From the NCBI GenBank assembly GCA_905182935.1, contig CAJJDL010000122.1:1-23976 (forward strand): a stretch of 23,976 bases of DNA, written 5' to 3'. Positions 15,588 to 23,976 of this stretch are shown in pieces. A program made the position numbers and the translations under genes. Numbering within the stretch: the stretch's first letter is position 1; the number at the start of each line of letters is the position of its first letter. The DNA comes from an uncultured Nitrospinaceae bacterium. Lineage in GTDB: Bacteria > Nitrospinota > Nitrospinia > Nitrospinales > VA-1. The notes under the pieces are model-generated. The model worked only from the letters and a program-made list of their open reading frames with translations, did not search any database and was not told the DNA's origin.

Positions 15588-16487
15588 TCAGTTTATACGT
15601 TTATTATTGACGTGGAATGCTTTTAATATTTTTTTCATAGCTTCCTGAGAGAGTTGTTTTTCGCTCAACCATTTTCCCCTTGCATTTAAAAGTCCGGTGG
15701 GCTGCGATCCAACAAAACGCGCACCCCAGAGCACCTTTCCCGTTCGCGTGCTGATTAAAAATGATCCAAATTCGATACTGCTGCCCAAACTACTTTTTAT
15801 CTCCCCGTTTTGATTTTGGTACGAGTTTGTATATTTAGAAACAGCTCCGATAATTACTGCATCAATTTCATTATTTGAATGAGGAAGATTAGGAATGATT
15901 GGTTGCTTATCTATGTTGGTTGATCCAGTTTGATTTTTTTTATCAATGGGAAGTTGAGCAATGATTTTTAGTCGGGTATCACCACCTTCCATAAGAGGCG
16001 GAATGATGAAATAGTTCTTTATTGATTGAAGTTCACGAGAAACTTGTTTGGCTAATATGTCGCCAGCATTTTTATTTTTGAATAACCCTGTCGTTTTATT
16101 TTCAAAACTTAAAATACCTATCCTTCTGATTAGGCGGAAGGCCTCCTTATCAAAAACTTTGCTTTGGATCTGGTTTTCTGGGTCAATTTCAAGTAATTGT
16201 TGATAATAAACTGGAAAAGGCTGATTGTCGGACAATTTTTTTATATAATTAGGGATGGGGTGTGCTGCATTGATATTATTATTAAAGTTTGTATTCAAAG
16301 ATTGGTGTGATATCGGAGGCATATCATTTTTAGGGTGAAACTCAGGGAAAGTTGGGAATTCTGCCTGTCCTGTTTCGTAAGCGTCTCCCGTTGGAATAGC
16401 ACTGACATCTGAAATAAATAAAGGGTAGGCGCTAATAAAAAATCCTAAAAATAATATAAGTTGAACTGGATAAGAAAAAATTTTCAC
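15588..16487 (-). CDS. Exported CsgG/LpoB-like protein
   Basis: The roughly 300-aa product has a hydrophobic signal peptide (to about residue 32, ISDVSA), a long Pro/Asn/Gln-rich linker to about 110, then an alpha/beta domain. RRIGILSFENKTTG starts that domain, followed by GDILAKQVSRELQS, DAVIIGAVSKYTNSY, and TGKVLWGARFVGS. This succession is typical of CsgG/LpoB-type periplasmic or outer-membrane proteins. No lipobox cysteine is seen at the signal end. The start is placed at GTG 16487 because AGGGAG lies ten bases before it; a TTG at 16496 is too close to that site. The HmuY-like gene follows after 25 bases. Function is unknown, probably envelope-related. Confidence 0.7.
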   Translation of the reverse strand: MKIFSYPVQLILFLGFFISAYPLFISDVSAIPTGDAYETGQAEFPTFPEFHPKNDMPPISHQSLNTNFNNNINAAHPIPNYIKKLSDNQPFPVYYQQLLEIDPENQIQSKVFDKEAFRLIRRIGILSFENKTTGLFKNKNAGDILAKQVSRELQSIKNYFIIPPLMEGGDTRLKIIAQLPIDKKNQTGSTNIDKQPIIPNLPHSNNEIDAVIIGAVSKYTNSYQNQNGEIKSSLGSSIEFGSFLISTRTGKVLWGARFVGSQPTGLLNARGKWLSEKQLSQEAMKKILKAFHVNNKRIN

Positions 16488-16794
16488 TAAATACAAGCTC
16501 CCTGCCTGTAATCGATATCAGTATTTTAAATCACATGTATTTTAAAAGTTAAATCATTAATCAATCAACTTTTTAAAATTTAACTACCAGTGATTTAAAT
16601 GTTACTAATTTTTTAATTAATTATAACCCATCAAAATGTTATAAATCTAATAGTAATATAGCATAGGAAATCGTTAATTTAACGGTATTTCTAGATAAAT
16701 CAAACAACTAGATTCCATTAATCCATTTAGATATGATATTGGATTGTAGTTAAATGGTCATAATTATCCCTTATTTAAGAGTAGTAGGCATTTG
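16488..16794. other. AT-rich divergent control region
   Basis: This roughly 300-base stretch separates the CsgG-like gene (minus) and the iron-sulfur oxidoreductase gene (plus). It holds no convincing gene. It is about three-quarters A+T and includes a perfect dyad CGTTAA-T-TTAACG (16672-16684) and a looser AAAAGTT/AACTTTT repeat (16544-16550/16567-16573). Both could be regulator sites, but such repeats arise easily in AT-rich DNA. Promoters for both directions probably lie here; none stands out. Confidence 0.4.
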
Positions 16795-18798
16795 ATGAAC
16801 GTTCCATTAAACCGCGCATTTGAATGGATTTCGCAGGATTTGCAGCCTTTTATTTTGGGCTTTCTTGTGTTAACAGCTTTCACCCGTTTTTTCTACATTT
16901 TGTGGCCTAAGTTGATAGTTTTTAAGCAGGTTCCTTACGAGGATAGGCTAAACAATCCCTTTAAAAGATTATGGAATACAATTCGCATTGCTATTTTTCA
17001 AAGCAAAATGTTCAAGGATACTAAGTCAGGATTAATGCATGCTCTTATTTTTTGGGGTTTTCTGGTGCTGCTTGCAAGAGCCCTGTGGTTTTTCTTTATT
17101 GGTTTTTTTCCTTTAGCTGAATTAAGCGCAGGCGTGTTCGAAATATTTTATACAGGGGTCAAAGACACTTTTATTTTATTTGTAATCTTAGCAACAAGTT
17201 ATGCTTTGTATAGAAGAAGTATTGCAAGACCCAAAAGGCTTACTTTGTCGATAGAAGGCATAGTCATTCTTGTTCTTATTCTTTTGATAATGATCAGCGA
17301 CATCCTTTTTGATGCAGGGTGGTTGGCGCGAAATCCGCAGCTATCTTTGCACGGTATTTGGATTGGTTCATTAATTGCGCCTATGTTATTGGTTTTTAGT
17401 AGTGACACTATTATCCAATTACACAATTTAGCTTATTGGGTGCATGTCGTTTGTATTTTGTATTTTTTAACATTACTTCCAAGGTCAAAACATTTACATA
17501 TTATTACTTCGATTCCAAATGTATTTTTTTCGCGAGTTCCAAATAGCGGTAATGGTTTACATCGTATCGATTTTAATAATGAAAAACAGGAAAGTTATGG
17601 TATTTCCAATATAGAGGAGTTTTCCTGGAAAAACCTTCTTGATTTTCATAGCTGTACTGAATGCGGGAGATGCGATGTCGTGTGCCCGGCTCTTGAGAGT
17701 GGTAAGCCGCTATCACCAAAACAGCTAACTATAGACTTACGAGACCATCTCAATATAAAAACTCCATATTTAATAAATGATAGTTTAAAACCAAACAATG
17801 CCCCTCTTTTGTTGGGTGAGGTTATTAATGATGAGACACTCTGGTCTTGTACCACCTGTGGTGCTTGCGAGGAGGAGTGTCCTGTGATGATTGAATATGT
17901 AAATAAGGTAGTTAACTTGAGGCGCGGACTCGTTCTCATGGAAAATCGCTACCCTAAGGAATTAAGTAAAGCATTTAAATCTTTAGAAACTCAATCCAAT
18001 CCATGGGGGTTTGGTAGTAATACCCGAGGAGACTGGGCAAAAGGTCTGAATATTAAAGTATGGGATAAATATAATCCTACAGAGTACCTATACTTTGTGG
18101 GCTGTAATGGGTCGTTTGACGATAGGGGTAAAAAAATTGCGATATCGGTGGTTAATTCCTTAAAATCTGCCGGGGTAGATTTTTCAATTCTTGGAAAAGA
18201 TGAGGGCTGCACTGGTGATCCTGCAAGACGCGCAGGGAACGAATATCTTTTTGATATGCTTGCTTCAAAAAATGCTGAATTATTTAAAGAAAAATCTGTA
18301 GTAAAAATCGTTACCCATTGCCCGCACTGTTTTAATTCACTTAAAAACGAGTATGCAGAATTTGGCGTCGAACTTGATGTCATACATCATTCTGAATTGT
18401 TGGAGCATTTGATAAAAGAGGGGAAAACTATTGGTGAACAAAAAACTTCGGGGAATATTGTGTATCACGATTCCTGTTATTTAGGTAGGCATAACGAAGT
18501 TTATGACGCTCCTCGAACAGTAGCTGCCCGTAGTTCCGAGTCTGGCAAAGTACTTGACGTCGAAGCTAGTAGGGAGCGTGGTACCTGCTGTGGGGCAGGT
18601 GGAGGGAGGTTTTTGATGGAAGAGACAGGGACACGTATGAGTCATCAACGTATTGACCAGCTTTTGGAGTCTAACCCAGACACTATTGCCGTATCCTGCC
18701 CATTTTGTGTTCTTATGTTAGAGGATGGTCTCAAAGCTAAAAATCTGCAGGATAAAGTAAAGGTTAGGGATATATCAGAGTTGGCTAATGAACTGTAA
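16795..18798 (+). CDS. Membrane-bound iron-sulfur oxidoreductase (HdrD/EMO-like, CCG domains)
   Basis: The 667-aa product fuses a membrane part (about residues 1-230, several helices, NarI-like cytochrome b layout), two [4Fe-4S] motifs ([11 protein letters not shown] at 287-297 and [11 protein letters not shown] at 352-362) and two C-terminal CCG domains of the HdrD/GlpC type ([39 protein letters not shown]). The same architecture is known from ETF:(methyl)menaquinone oxidoreductases, which pass electrons from electron-transfer flavoprotein to the quinone pool at the inner membrane. No etfAB genes are in the window, so the donor is uncertain. ATG at 16795 is chosen over TTG one codon earlier; only a weak AGG site precedes it. 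glnS follows after 65 bases and is probably functionally unrelated. Confidence 0.88.
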   Translation: MNVPLNRAFEWISQDLQPFILGFLVLTAFTRFFYILWPKLIVFKQVPYEDRLNNPFKRLWNTIRIAIFQSKMFKDTKSGLMHALIFWGFLVLLARALWFFFIGFFPLAELSAGVFEIFYTGVKDTFILFVILATSYALYRRSIARPKRLTLSIEGIVILVLILLIMISDILFDAGWLARNPQLSLHGIWIGSLIAPMLLVFSSDTIIQLHNLAYWVHVVCILYFLTLLPRSKHLHIITSIPNVFFSRVPNSGNGLHRIDFNNEKQESYGISNIEEFSWKNLLDFHSCTECGRCDVVCPALESGKPLSPKQLTIDLRDHLNIKTPYLINDSLKPNNAPLLLGEVINDETLWSCTTCGACEEECPVMIEYVNKVVNLRRGLVLMENRYPKELSKAFKSLETQSNPWGFGSNTRGDWAKGLNIKVWDKYNPTEYLYFVGCNGSFDDRGKKIAISVVNSLKSAGVDFSILGKDEGCTGDPARRAGNEYLFDMLASKNAELFKEKSVVKIVTHCPHCFNSLKNEYAEFGVELDVIHHSELLEHLIKEGKTIGEQKTSGNIVYHDSCYLGRHNEVYDAPRTVAARSSESGKVLDVEASRERGTCCGAGGGRFLMEETGTRMSHQRIDQLLESNPDTIAVSCPFCVLMLEDGLKAKNLQDKVKVRDISELANEL

Positions 18799-18863
18799 CA
18801 TTTAACTCTACTGGTTGTGATAGAATATCCCTCCTTTCAACTGATTTCTTAACAAAAAATTTT

Positions 18864-20552
18864 ATGAAGAACGAAAATAACTCTGATTTAATTACTTCCA
18901 ATTTTATTCGAGAAATTGTTAAGCAAGATATAGCATCGAATAAATGGGAAGGTCGTGTCTTCACTCGTTTTCCACCGGAACCAAACGGGTTTCTTCATAT
19001 TGGTCATGCTAAATCAATATGCCTCAACTTTGGTCTTGCAACCGAGTTTGGTGGAACATGCAATCTGCGCTTTGATGATACCAATCCTATCAAAGAGGAT
19101 GATATCTATGTGCAGTCTATGATTGAAGATGTCAGGTGGCTTGGTTTTGAATGGGGAGATAAAATACATTATACGTCAGAATATTTTGATCAATTATGCG
19201 ACTTTGCGATGAGTTTGATTAAAGGAGGTTCAGCTTACGTAGATGATCTAAATGCCAATGAGATCAGAGAGTATCGTGGCACGCTGACTAAAGCCGGTAT
19301 AGATAGTCCGTTTCGGGGCCGTTCTGTAGCAGAAAACCTAGGTTTATTTGTGCGAATGAAAAATGGTGAGTTTCCCGATGGTACCAAAGTACTTCGAGCA
19401 AAAATAGATATGGCTTCAGCTAATCTTAATATGCGAGACCCAGTTCTTTATCGTATTTTGAATACTCATCATCATCGGACGGGAGATACCTGGTGTATTT
19501 ATCCAATGTATGACTTCGCACATGGTCAGTCCGATTCTATTGAGAAAATAACGCACTCTATCTGCACACTGGAATTCGAAGACCATCGGCCCCTTTATGA
19601 TTGGATCATTGACAAACTCGGAATACATCATCCACAACAAATAGAATTTGCACGTCTTAACCTTGCGCACACTTTATTGAGTAAGCGTAAACTCTCAGGA
19701 TTAGTCGATGAAGGTCACGTGTCTGGCTGGGATGACCCTAGAATGCCTACCATCGCAGGGATGAGGCGACGTGGCTACACACCCGAATCTATCCGTGATT
19801 TTTGCGAGCGTATAGGAGTTGCAAAAGCAAACTCTACGGTGGAGATTGCATTGCTCGAACATTGTTTGCGAGAAGACCTAAATAAAAAAGCCCTGCGGAT
19901 GATGGCAGTTTTACGGCCCTTAAAATTAACTATCACAAATTATCCGGAAGGACAGGTGGAAGAACTCAACGCTGATAATAATCCAGGAGACCCAGCATCT
20001 GGGACTAGAGCGATCCCTTTCTCTGGCGAGCTATATATTGAGCAAGAGGATTTCATGGAAGATCCCCCAAAAAAGTTTTTTCGCCTCACACCGGGAAAAG
20101 AAGTAAGGCTCAAACATGCTTACATCATTAAATGCGAAGATGTAGTCAAAGACAGTAATGGGAATGTCACTGAATTGAGATGCACTTATGACCCTGACTC
20201 AAAAACGGGTGGTCCGACTGCATCCCGTAAGATAAAGGGTACTCTTCATTGGGTGTCAGTAAGACAATCAAAGAAGGCAGAAGTTCGAATATTTAAGCAC
20301 CTATTCTTAAATGAAAACCCTGCTGATGATAAAGAGAGTACAGACTTAAAGTCAGCTCTCAATACAAAATCTTTAGAAATTTTAAAAGAGTGCAGGGTTG
20401 AACCAGCATTAGTTGAGTCAAAACCTGGTGACCGTTTTCAGTTTTTGCGTATGGGATATTTTTGTTCAGATTTAAAAGACTTTACACCAAGTACGCCAGT
20501 ATTTAACCTAGCCGTGACATTACGCGATACCTGGGCAAAAATTAATAAATAA
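18864..20552 (+). CDS. glnS: Glutaminyl-tRNA synthetase
   Basis: GlnRS charges tRNA-Gln with glutamine. The 562-aa product matches class I GlnRS (E. coli 554 aa): [16 protein letters not shown] (36-51) with the HIGH motif, NLRFDDTNP, the [12 protein letters not shown] block, and LLSKRKL as the KMSKS loop near residue 272. The C-terminal half has the two-beta-barrel anticodon-binding domain, including the [11 protein letters not shown] region. Its presence means direct charging rather than only the GatCAB transamidation route; GluRS is also encoded in this window. It is co-directional with the iron-sulfur oxidoreductase and followed by a terminator. No Shine-Dalgarno is obvious. Confidence 0.97.
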   Translation: MKNENNSDLITSNFIREIVKQDIASNKWEGRVFTRFPPEPNGFLHIGHAKSICLNFGLATEFGGTCNLRFDDTNPIKEDDIYVQSMIEDVRWLGFEWGDKIHYTSEYFDQLCDFAMSLIKGGSAYVDDLNANEIREYRGTLTKAGIDSPFRGRSVAENLGLFVRMKNGEFPDGTKVLRAKIDMASANLNMRDPVLYRILNTHHHRTGDTWCIYPMYDFAHGQSDSIEKITHSICTLEFEDHRPLYDWIIDKLGIHHPQQIEFARLNLAHTLLSKRKLSGLVDEGHVSGWDDPRMPTIAGMRRRGYTPESIRDFCERIGVAKANSTVEIALLEHCLREDLNKKALRMMAVLRPLKLTITNYPEGQVEELNADNNPGDPASGTRAIPFSGELYIEQEDFMEDPPKKFFRLTPGKEVRLKHAYIIKCEDVVKDSNGNVTELRCTYDPDSKTGGPTASRKIKGTLHWVSVRQSKKAEVRIFKHLFLNENPADDKESTDLKSALNTKSLEILKECRVEPALVESKPGDRFQFLRMGYFCSDLKDFTPSTPVFNLAVTLRDTWAKINK

Positions 20553-20570
20553 AATTAAGTAGAACTTTAT

Positions 20571-20603
20571 AAAGAAAATGCCTAATTGTGGCTTTTCTTT
20601 TAT
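20571..20603 (+). terminator. Rho-independent terminator after glnS
   Basis: AAAGAAAATGCC (20571-20582) pairs with GGCTTTTCTTT (20590-20600) with a one-base bulge and a 7-base loop, followed by further T-rich sequence. It is 18 bases downstream of the glnS stop. Confidence 0.7.
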
Positions 20604-20644
20604 TTTCTTAACTGCTTATATAAATATAAAATTTTGGAGTCTAA

Positions 20645-21550
20645 ATGCAAGGCAGGTTAAAAAGTATTACAGAATCAAGGCAGTTTCAAATTTTCTTCAT
20701 AGGAGTAATCCTTTTATCTGGGGTGGTGGTGGGTTTGGATTCGTATCCTAAAATCTCGGCTCAATATGGCAGAATATTGCATGTTTTGGATAATATTATT
20801 TTATGGCTTTTTGTCTTTGAAATTGTTGTCAAAATGATTTCACTTGAAAGTAAATTTCTTGAGTTTTTTAAGGATGGCTGGAATACATTTGATTTTATAA
20901 TTGTTGGTGCCTGTTTTCTGCCATTTACTGGTCAGTCCGTCATCGTATTGAGACTTCTTAGGGTATTGAGAATTGTCCGTCTAGTTGGCACAGTCCCAGA
21001 GTTAAAGTTAATTGTAAATACACTTTTAAAATGTATTCCATCCATATGTTATATCGGTGCTTTATTATCGATCCTCTTTTATATTTATGCATGTTTAGGG
21101 ACATTCTTATTTCGCGCTAATGACCCTATTCACTTTGAAAGTCTTCACATATCGCTACTAAGTCTTTTCCGGGTGGCAACTCTAGAGGACTGGACGGATA
21201 TAATGTATACCGCAATATATGGATGTCAGAATTATGGTTACTCAGGATTTCAGGAATTGTGTAAGAGTTCAGAGGCATTTCCATTTTTGGGTTGGTTTTA
21301 CTTTGTAAGTTTTGTCTTACTGGCAACATTTGTTTTTCTCAATCTTTTGATTGGTGTCATAATTAGTAATATGGATGATATAAAGGAAAAGGAGCGGCTG
21401 AGGCTAGATCCTGACCTGGCAAAGCTAGGGAACTCTGAAGCTAATGTTAAAATATTACTAAATAAAATTAAAAAAGATATGGCTTTACTAGAATCACACA
21501 TATCTACTCTAGAAAATGTGGAGGAGCGTAGATTAAAAAATCAACTGTAA
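20645..21550 (+). CDS. Voltage-gated cation channel, one-domain bacterial NaV/CaV type
   Basis: The 301-aa product is a six-helix ion channel subunit that would assemble as a tetramer in the inner membrane. S1-S3 span about residues 13-93. S4 has arginines every third position (R103, R106, R109, R112), the voltage sensor. The pore has the filter TLEDWTD (179-185), close to TLESW of BacNaV channels but with extra acidic residues. Between filter and S6 there is a long loop with C194 and C206. S6 ends FLNLLIGVIISNM, followed by a charged C-terminal coiled coil (about 260-298), usual for tetramer assembly. Ion selectivity (sodium or calcium) cannot be decided. It starts 42 bases after the glnS terminator, so it probably has its own promoter. 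Confidence 0.93.
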   Translation: MQGRLKSITESRQFQIFFIGVILLSGVVVGLDSYPKISAQYGRILHVLDNIILWLFVFEIVVKMISLESKFLEFFKDGWNTFDFIIVGACFLPFTGQSVIVLRLLRVLRIVRLVGTVPELKLIVNTLLKCIPSICYIGALLSILFYIYACLGTFLFRANDPIHFESLHISLLSLFRVATLEDWTDIMYTAIYGCQNYGYSGFQELCKSSEAFPFLGWFYFVSFVLLATFVFLNLLIGVIISNMDDIKEKERLRLDPDLAKLGNSEANVKILLNKIKKDMALLESHISTLENVEERRLKNQL

Positions 21551-21620
21551 GTATTTCCCCGCAGGTTCAAATAGGTTATCAGGTAAAATAAAATAAACTA
21601 AGGGTTCGAATTATTAGTGC

Positions 21621-21662
21621 TAAAAAATAAAATTCCCCCGACAAATGAATGTCGAGGGAGAA
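21621..21662 (-). terminator. Rho-independent terminator of the 60-aa gene
   Basis: On the minus strand, TCCCTCGACA (21659-21650) pairs with TGTCGGGGGA (21643-21634), ten pairs with one G-U, followed by ATTTTATTTTTT. It lies 22 bases after the small gene's stop. The G-U pair and T-run assign it to the minus strand rather than to the ion-channel gene. Confidence 0.82.
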
Positions 21663-21684
21663 GGTGAGTAAAGTGGCGGTGAAG

Positions 21685-21867
21685 TTAATCGTAGTCTATT
21701 AAATCGTTATAGGTAATTGGAAACTTTCCTACCTCTTTAATTTCTTTCCATCCACCCGTTTTTATCTTAAATGGTAAGTTGTTGATATCTTTTGTTTTTA
21801 TGGGGGATAGCCCTTTGGCAATGTGATCTCTAAGGGGTATGTCTGCTTTATCTTGTGAAGTATCCAT
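21685..21867 (-). CDS. Orphan 60-aa soluble protein
   Basis: Not recognised. The start is set at ATG 21867 (MDTSQDK), preceded by AAAGGAGAAC with a three-base gap to the ATG; an upstream in-frame ATG at 21885 has no such site. The product is soluble, with no signal or membrane segment, mixed charge, and a central KTGGWKEIKEVGKFP stretch that looks like a small beta or SH3-like element. The tail is acidic and ends DLIDYD. A TTGACA promoter with TATACT, a palindrome in the leader, a strong ribosome site and a good terminator make this look like an independently and perhaps highly expressed monocistron. Convergent with the ion channel gene. Confidence 0.65.
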   Translation of the reverse strand: MDTSQDKADIPLRDHIAKGLSPIKTKDINNLPFKIKTGGWKEIKEVGKFPITYNDLIDYD

Positions 21868-21961
21868 AAAGTTCTCCTTTATCATGATGATGGGAGGGTA
21901 TGGTTAAATTAAGCCCTATCTTTTTAGATTATATTCCTTTGCTAAAGAACTAAAACTAAGA

Positions 21962-21981
21962 ACTAGATACCTATATCTAGT
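21962..21981. promoter_or_regulatory. Perfect 8-bp dyad in the leader of the 60-aa gene
   Basis: ACTAGATA (21962-21969) and TATCTAGT (21974-21981) form a perfect inverted repeat with a four-base spacer. It lies just downstream of the predicted -10, where it could be an operator or the first hairpin of the mRNA. Confidence 0.5.
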
Positions 21982-21994
21982 GTTAATGATATAA

Positions 21995-22021
21995 AGTATA
22001 TACAATATATTGAGTTGTCAA
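21995..22021 (-). promoter_or_regulatory. Candidate promoter of the 60-aa gene
   Basis: On the minus strand, TTGACA (22021-22016) and TATACT (22000-21995) are separated by 15 bases, slightly short of the ideal 17. Both hexamers are near consensus. Confidence 0.5.
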
Positions 22022-22231
22022 ACAAAAAATATAACGAATTATATTTTTAATATACTGATATTTAAGTGTTTAGCGTGATTTAGGTTTGCTAGAGTCTGAC
22101 TATGATAGATAGTAACCTATTTATGAAGAGTGGTTTTTTAAAAAGGCATTATTTCGAGATAGTCTTTAAAATAAGGCTTATGACTGATCCTAAAGGAATG
22201 GAGTGTTTTTTTAATTTATTCGCAAAGCAAG

Positions 22232-23656
22232 TTAGTTACAACTTTTTTCTATGAAGCCGACGCCTTCATTTAAACGTTTGAGAGTAGTAGTTTTTCCAAG
22301 TAGTAATATGACGTCATAAATTCCAGGACTAGCGGTGCTCCCGGTAAGTGCTACACGAACTGGTTGTGCTAATTTCCCCAGTTTAAGTCCAGCTTCTTCT
22401 GCTACTTTTTTCAATAAATTTTCTAGAGGGTCATGTTCGAAGAGGGTCATATCATTGATACCGGTGATTAGTTTTTCGATATGTGGTTTTATTTCCTTGT
22501 TAAGAAACTTATCTCTCGCCTTTTCATCAAATGTAAGATCTTTTTTGAAGTAGAAGGCAGATTTTTGCGCCATCTCGATCAGTGTTTGGGATCTTTGGTT
22601 TAGCGATGGAATAGGTTTTGCTATTTCTTTTATGCTTAGACCGTGTTGCTCAATTAACACGCCTTCCTTAATTAAAAAAGGCTCCAATTGCTCTGCTAGC
22701 TTGATCGGATCTGTGTTTTGGATGTATTGCTGATTCAACCATTGGAGTTTTTCAGGGTTAAATATTGCTGCAGAAGTGGTGATATTTTCTAATGAGAAAT
22801 GCTGTGTCATCTCCTGCCTAGAGAAGATTTCTTGATCGCCATGAGACCAACCTAGCCTAGCCAGATAGTTGATGACAGCCTCGGGCAAGTATCCCATATC
22901 GCGATAAGCAAGAACTGAGGTAGCTCCATGACGTTTACTGAGACGAGTTTTATCTGGCCCTAGAATCATTGAAATATGTGCAAACTCTGGACGAGGTAAG
23001 CCAAGTCCATCATAAAGCAAAGCTTGTCTAGGTGTGTTTGATAAGTGGTCATCACCTCGAATGACATGAGTGATCCCCATATCGCCGTCATCAACGACAA
23101 CAACAAAATTATATGTAGGGGAGCCGTCTGTTCGGAGAATAATTAAATCATCCAATTCTTCATTTTGAAAAACCACGTTGCCTCGGAGAATATCTTTGAT
23201 GGTGACAGCACCTTCTAGTGGAACTTTGAAACGGATAACAAAAGGCACTCCATCGGGTGTTTCTGATAGATCACGGCAAGTGCCGTCGTATTTTGGTTTG
23301 AGGCCTTTGGCTTGTGCCTCTTTACGCTTTTGATCCAGTACTTCCGTTGTACAAAAACAGGGGTAAGCTTTATTGGCACTTATAAGTTGTTCCACCTTTT
23401 CTTTGTAGATAGACTGACGTTCGGTCTGACGAAATGGCCCCTCGTCACAGTCCAGTCCTAACCACTTCATTGACTCAAGGATTTCTCTGATCGACTCATC
23501 GGTCGAGCGAGATGCATCCGTATCTTCGATGCGTAATATAAATGTCCCCTTATTGTGATGAGCGAATAGCCAATTAAATAAGGCCGTTCGAACTCCGCCA
23601 ATATGAAGATATCCTGTTGGGCTAGGGGCAAAACGAACTCTAACTGGAGCAGTCAT
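22232..23656 (-). CDS. gltX: Glutamyl-tRNA synthetase
   Basis: GluRS charges tRNA-Glu and supplies charged tRNA for translation and, in many bacteria, tetrapyrrole synthesis. The 474-aa product has the class I signature RFAPSPTGYLHIGG (8-21), the KMSKS loop as TRLSKRHGATS near residue 246, and a CFC...C cluster in the region between (about 102-128) that is the usual place for the GluRS zinc site, though the full set of ligands is not certain. The C-terminal helical anticodon-binding region is complete, and length matches bacterial GluRS. It sits downstream of the SlyD-like gene after 117 bases. No Shine-Dalgarno is obvious at the ATG. Confidence 0.97.
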   Translation of the reverse strand: MTAPVRVRFAPSPTGYLHIGGVRTALFNWLFAHHNKGTFILRIEDTDASRSTDESIREILESMKWLGLDCDEGPFRQTERQSIYKEKVEQLISANKAYPCFCTTEVLDQKRKEAQAKGLKPKYDGTCRDLSETPDGVPFVIRFKVPLEGAVTIKDILRGNVVFQNEELDDLIILRTDGSPTYNFVVVVDDGDMGITHVIRGDDHLSNTPRQALLYDGLGLPRPEFAHISMILGPDKTRLSKRHGATSVLAYRDMGYLPEAVINYLARLGWSHGDQEIFSRQEMTQHFSLENITTSAAIFNPEKLQWLNQQYIQNTDPIKLAEQLEPFLIKEGVLIEQHGLSIKEIAKPIPSLNQRSQTLIEMAQKSAFYFKKDLTFDEKARDKFLNKEIKPHIEKLITGINDMTLFEHDPLENLLKKVAEEAGLKLGKLAQPVRVALTGSTASPGIYDVILLLGKTTTLKRLNEGVGFIEKSCN

Positions 23657-23773
23657 AAGTAAGGATTGTAAGAGTGTTTATCAAGGTGATCTAATTTGTC
23701 ATTTTAGTGAGAGCGTGACAATACATCTAGTTAGCAGAAAAATACAGTATAAAGTAGTTTCCTTATTTAAGGG

Positions 23774-23976
23774 TCAGTTTGAAATTTTTATTAGTTTAAT
23801 CTTAAAAGTGAGCGATTTTCCAGCCAAGGGATGATTCATGTCTATGACGATATGCTTTTTTGTGACTTCTGTGATCATTGCTCTTCTTGTTGATCCTCCG
23901 GGGCCTCCACCCATCATGAGCCCCATTCCTGGTTTGGGTTTAGGCTCAGGTGGCAATCCAGAGCGCAACACTTTAT
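23774..23976 (-). CDS. Partial SlyD/FKBP-type peptidyl-prolyl isomerase, C-terminus
   Basis: The frame enters from the right edge, so only the last 67 or so residues are seen. The end shows MNHPLAGKSLTFKIKLIKI, the hallmark C-terminal strand pair of SlyD-type FKBP isomerases (xxNHPLAGKxLxFxV). The preceding RRAMITEVTKKHIVIDM is the strand that leads to it. These proteins catalyse proline isomerisation and act as chaperones, in the cytoplasm or periplasm. A Gly/Met/Pro-rich stretch (PKPKPGMGLMMGGGPGG) sits where the insert-in-flap/linker region normally joins; it is unusually low in complexity. The family call is safe; the N-terminal domain is not visible. Confidence 0.85.
   Translation of the reverse strand, partial: KVLRSGLPPEPKPKPGMGLMMGGGPGGSTRRAMITEVTKKHIVIDMNHPLAGKSLTFKIKLIKISN

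Larger units (their letters stand above)
21868..22231. other. AT-rich spacer between the 60-aa gene and gltX
   Basis: Beyond the promoter and dyad of the 60-aa gene, about 200 bases (22022-22231) hold no recognisable gene, repeat or RNA. The gltX 3' end lacks an obvious intrinsic terminator here. Confidence 0.4.

Overview
The window is AT-rich chromosomal DNA from a Gram-negative bacterium. It encodes a BamD-type lipoprotein, an ExbB/ExbD pair, a CsgG-like exported protein and a HmuY-like anchored protein, so there is an outer membrane. The mix of a membrane-bound CCG/4Fe-4S oxidoreductase, a DUF420 (cytochrome-oxidase-associated) protein, separate GlnRS and GluRS, and many small membrane proteins would fit a deep-branching, possibly marine lineage such as Nitrospinota. 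That assignment is an inference from gene content and was not tested. No phage, IS, integron or CRISPR structure was seen; this is mostly ordinary core chromosome with a few unfamiliar pockets.

Layout, left to right. 1-2126 (minus): a radical SAM/B12-type protein with an extra C-terminal domain, a terminator, then the 5' part of a GT9-like gene that runs off the left edge. 2127-2571: a long spacer carrying a chain of small hairpins. 2572-3528 (plus): ftsY. 3670-6788 (minus): bamD, plsY, tRNA-Gly, tRNA-Cys and a sodium:alanine/glycine symporter. 6980-8174 (plus): exbB (TTG start with a perfect Shine-Dalgarno) and exbD, facing an orphan 100-aa gene. 8734-10107 (plus): M18 aminopeptidase. 10151-12298 (minus): TPR protein, histidine phosphatase and a soluble ABC ATPase.

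12391-16487 is the least familiar part. It holds four tiny membrane-protein genes (34-57 aa), a DUF420 integral membrane protein, an unrecognised 194-aa protein, a HmuY-like protein and a CsgG/LpoB-like exported protein. A near-perfect FNR/CRP-type dyad sits between two of the divergent tiny genes. The pocket may be a respiratory-oxidase accessory set plus an envelope or metal (heme) module; the functional link is inferred.

16795-20552 (plus): an EMO/HdrD-like membrane iron-sulfur oxidoreductase (likely quinone-linked) followed by glnS and a terminator. 20645-21550 (plus): a one-domain voltage-gated cation channel with a TLEDWTD filter. 21685-21867 (minus): a 60-aa orphan with a complete set of expression signals (promoter, dyad, strong SD, terminator). 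22232-23656 (minus): gltX, preceded by the C-terminal end of a SlyD/FKBP-like protein that enters from the right edge.
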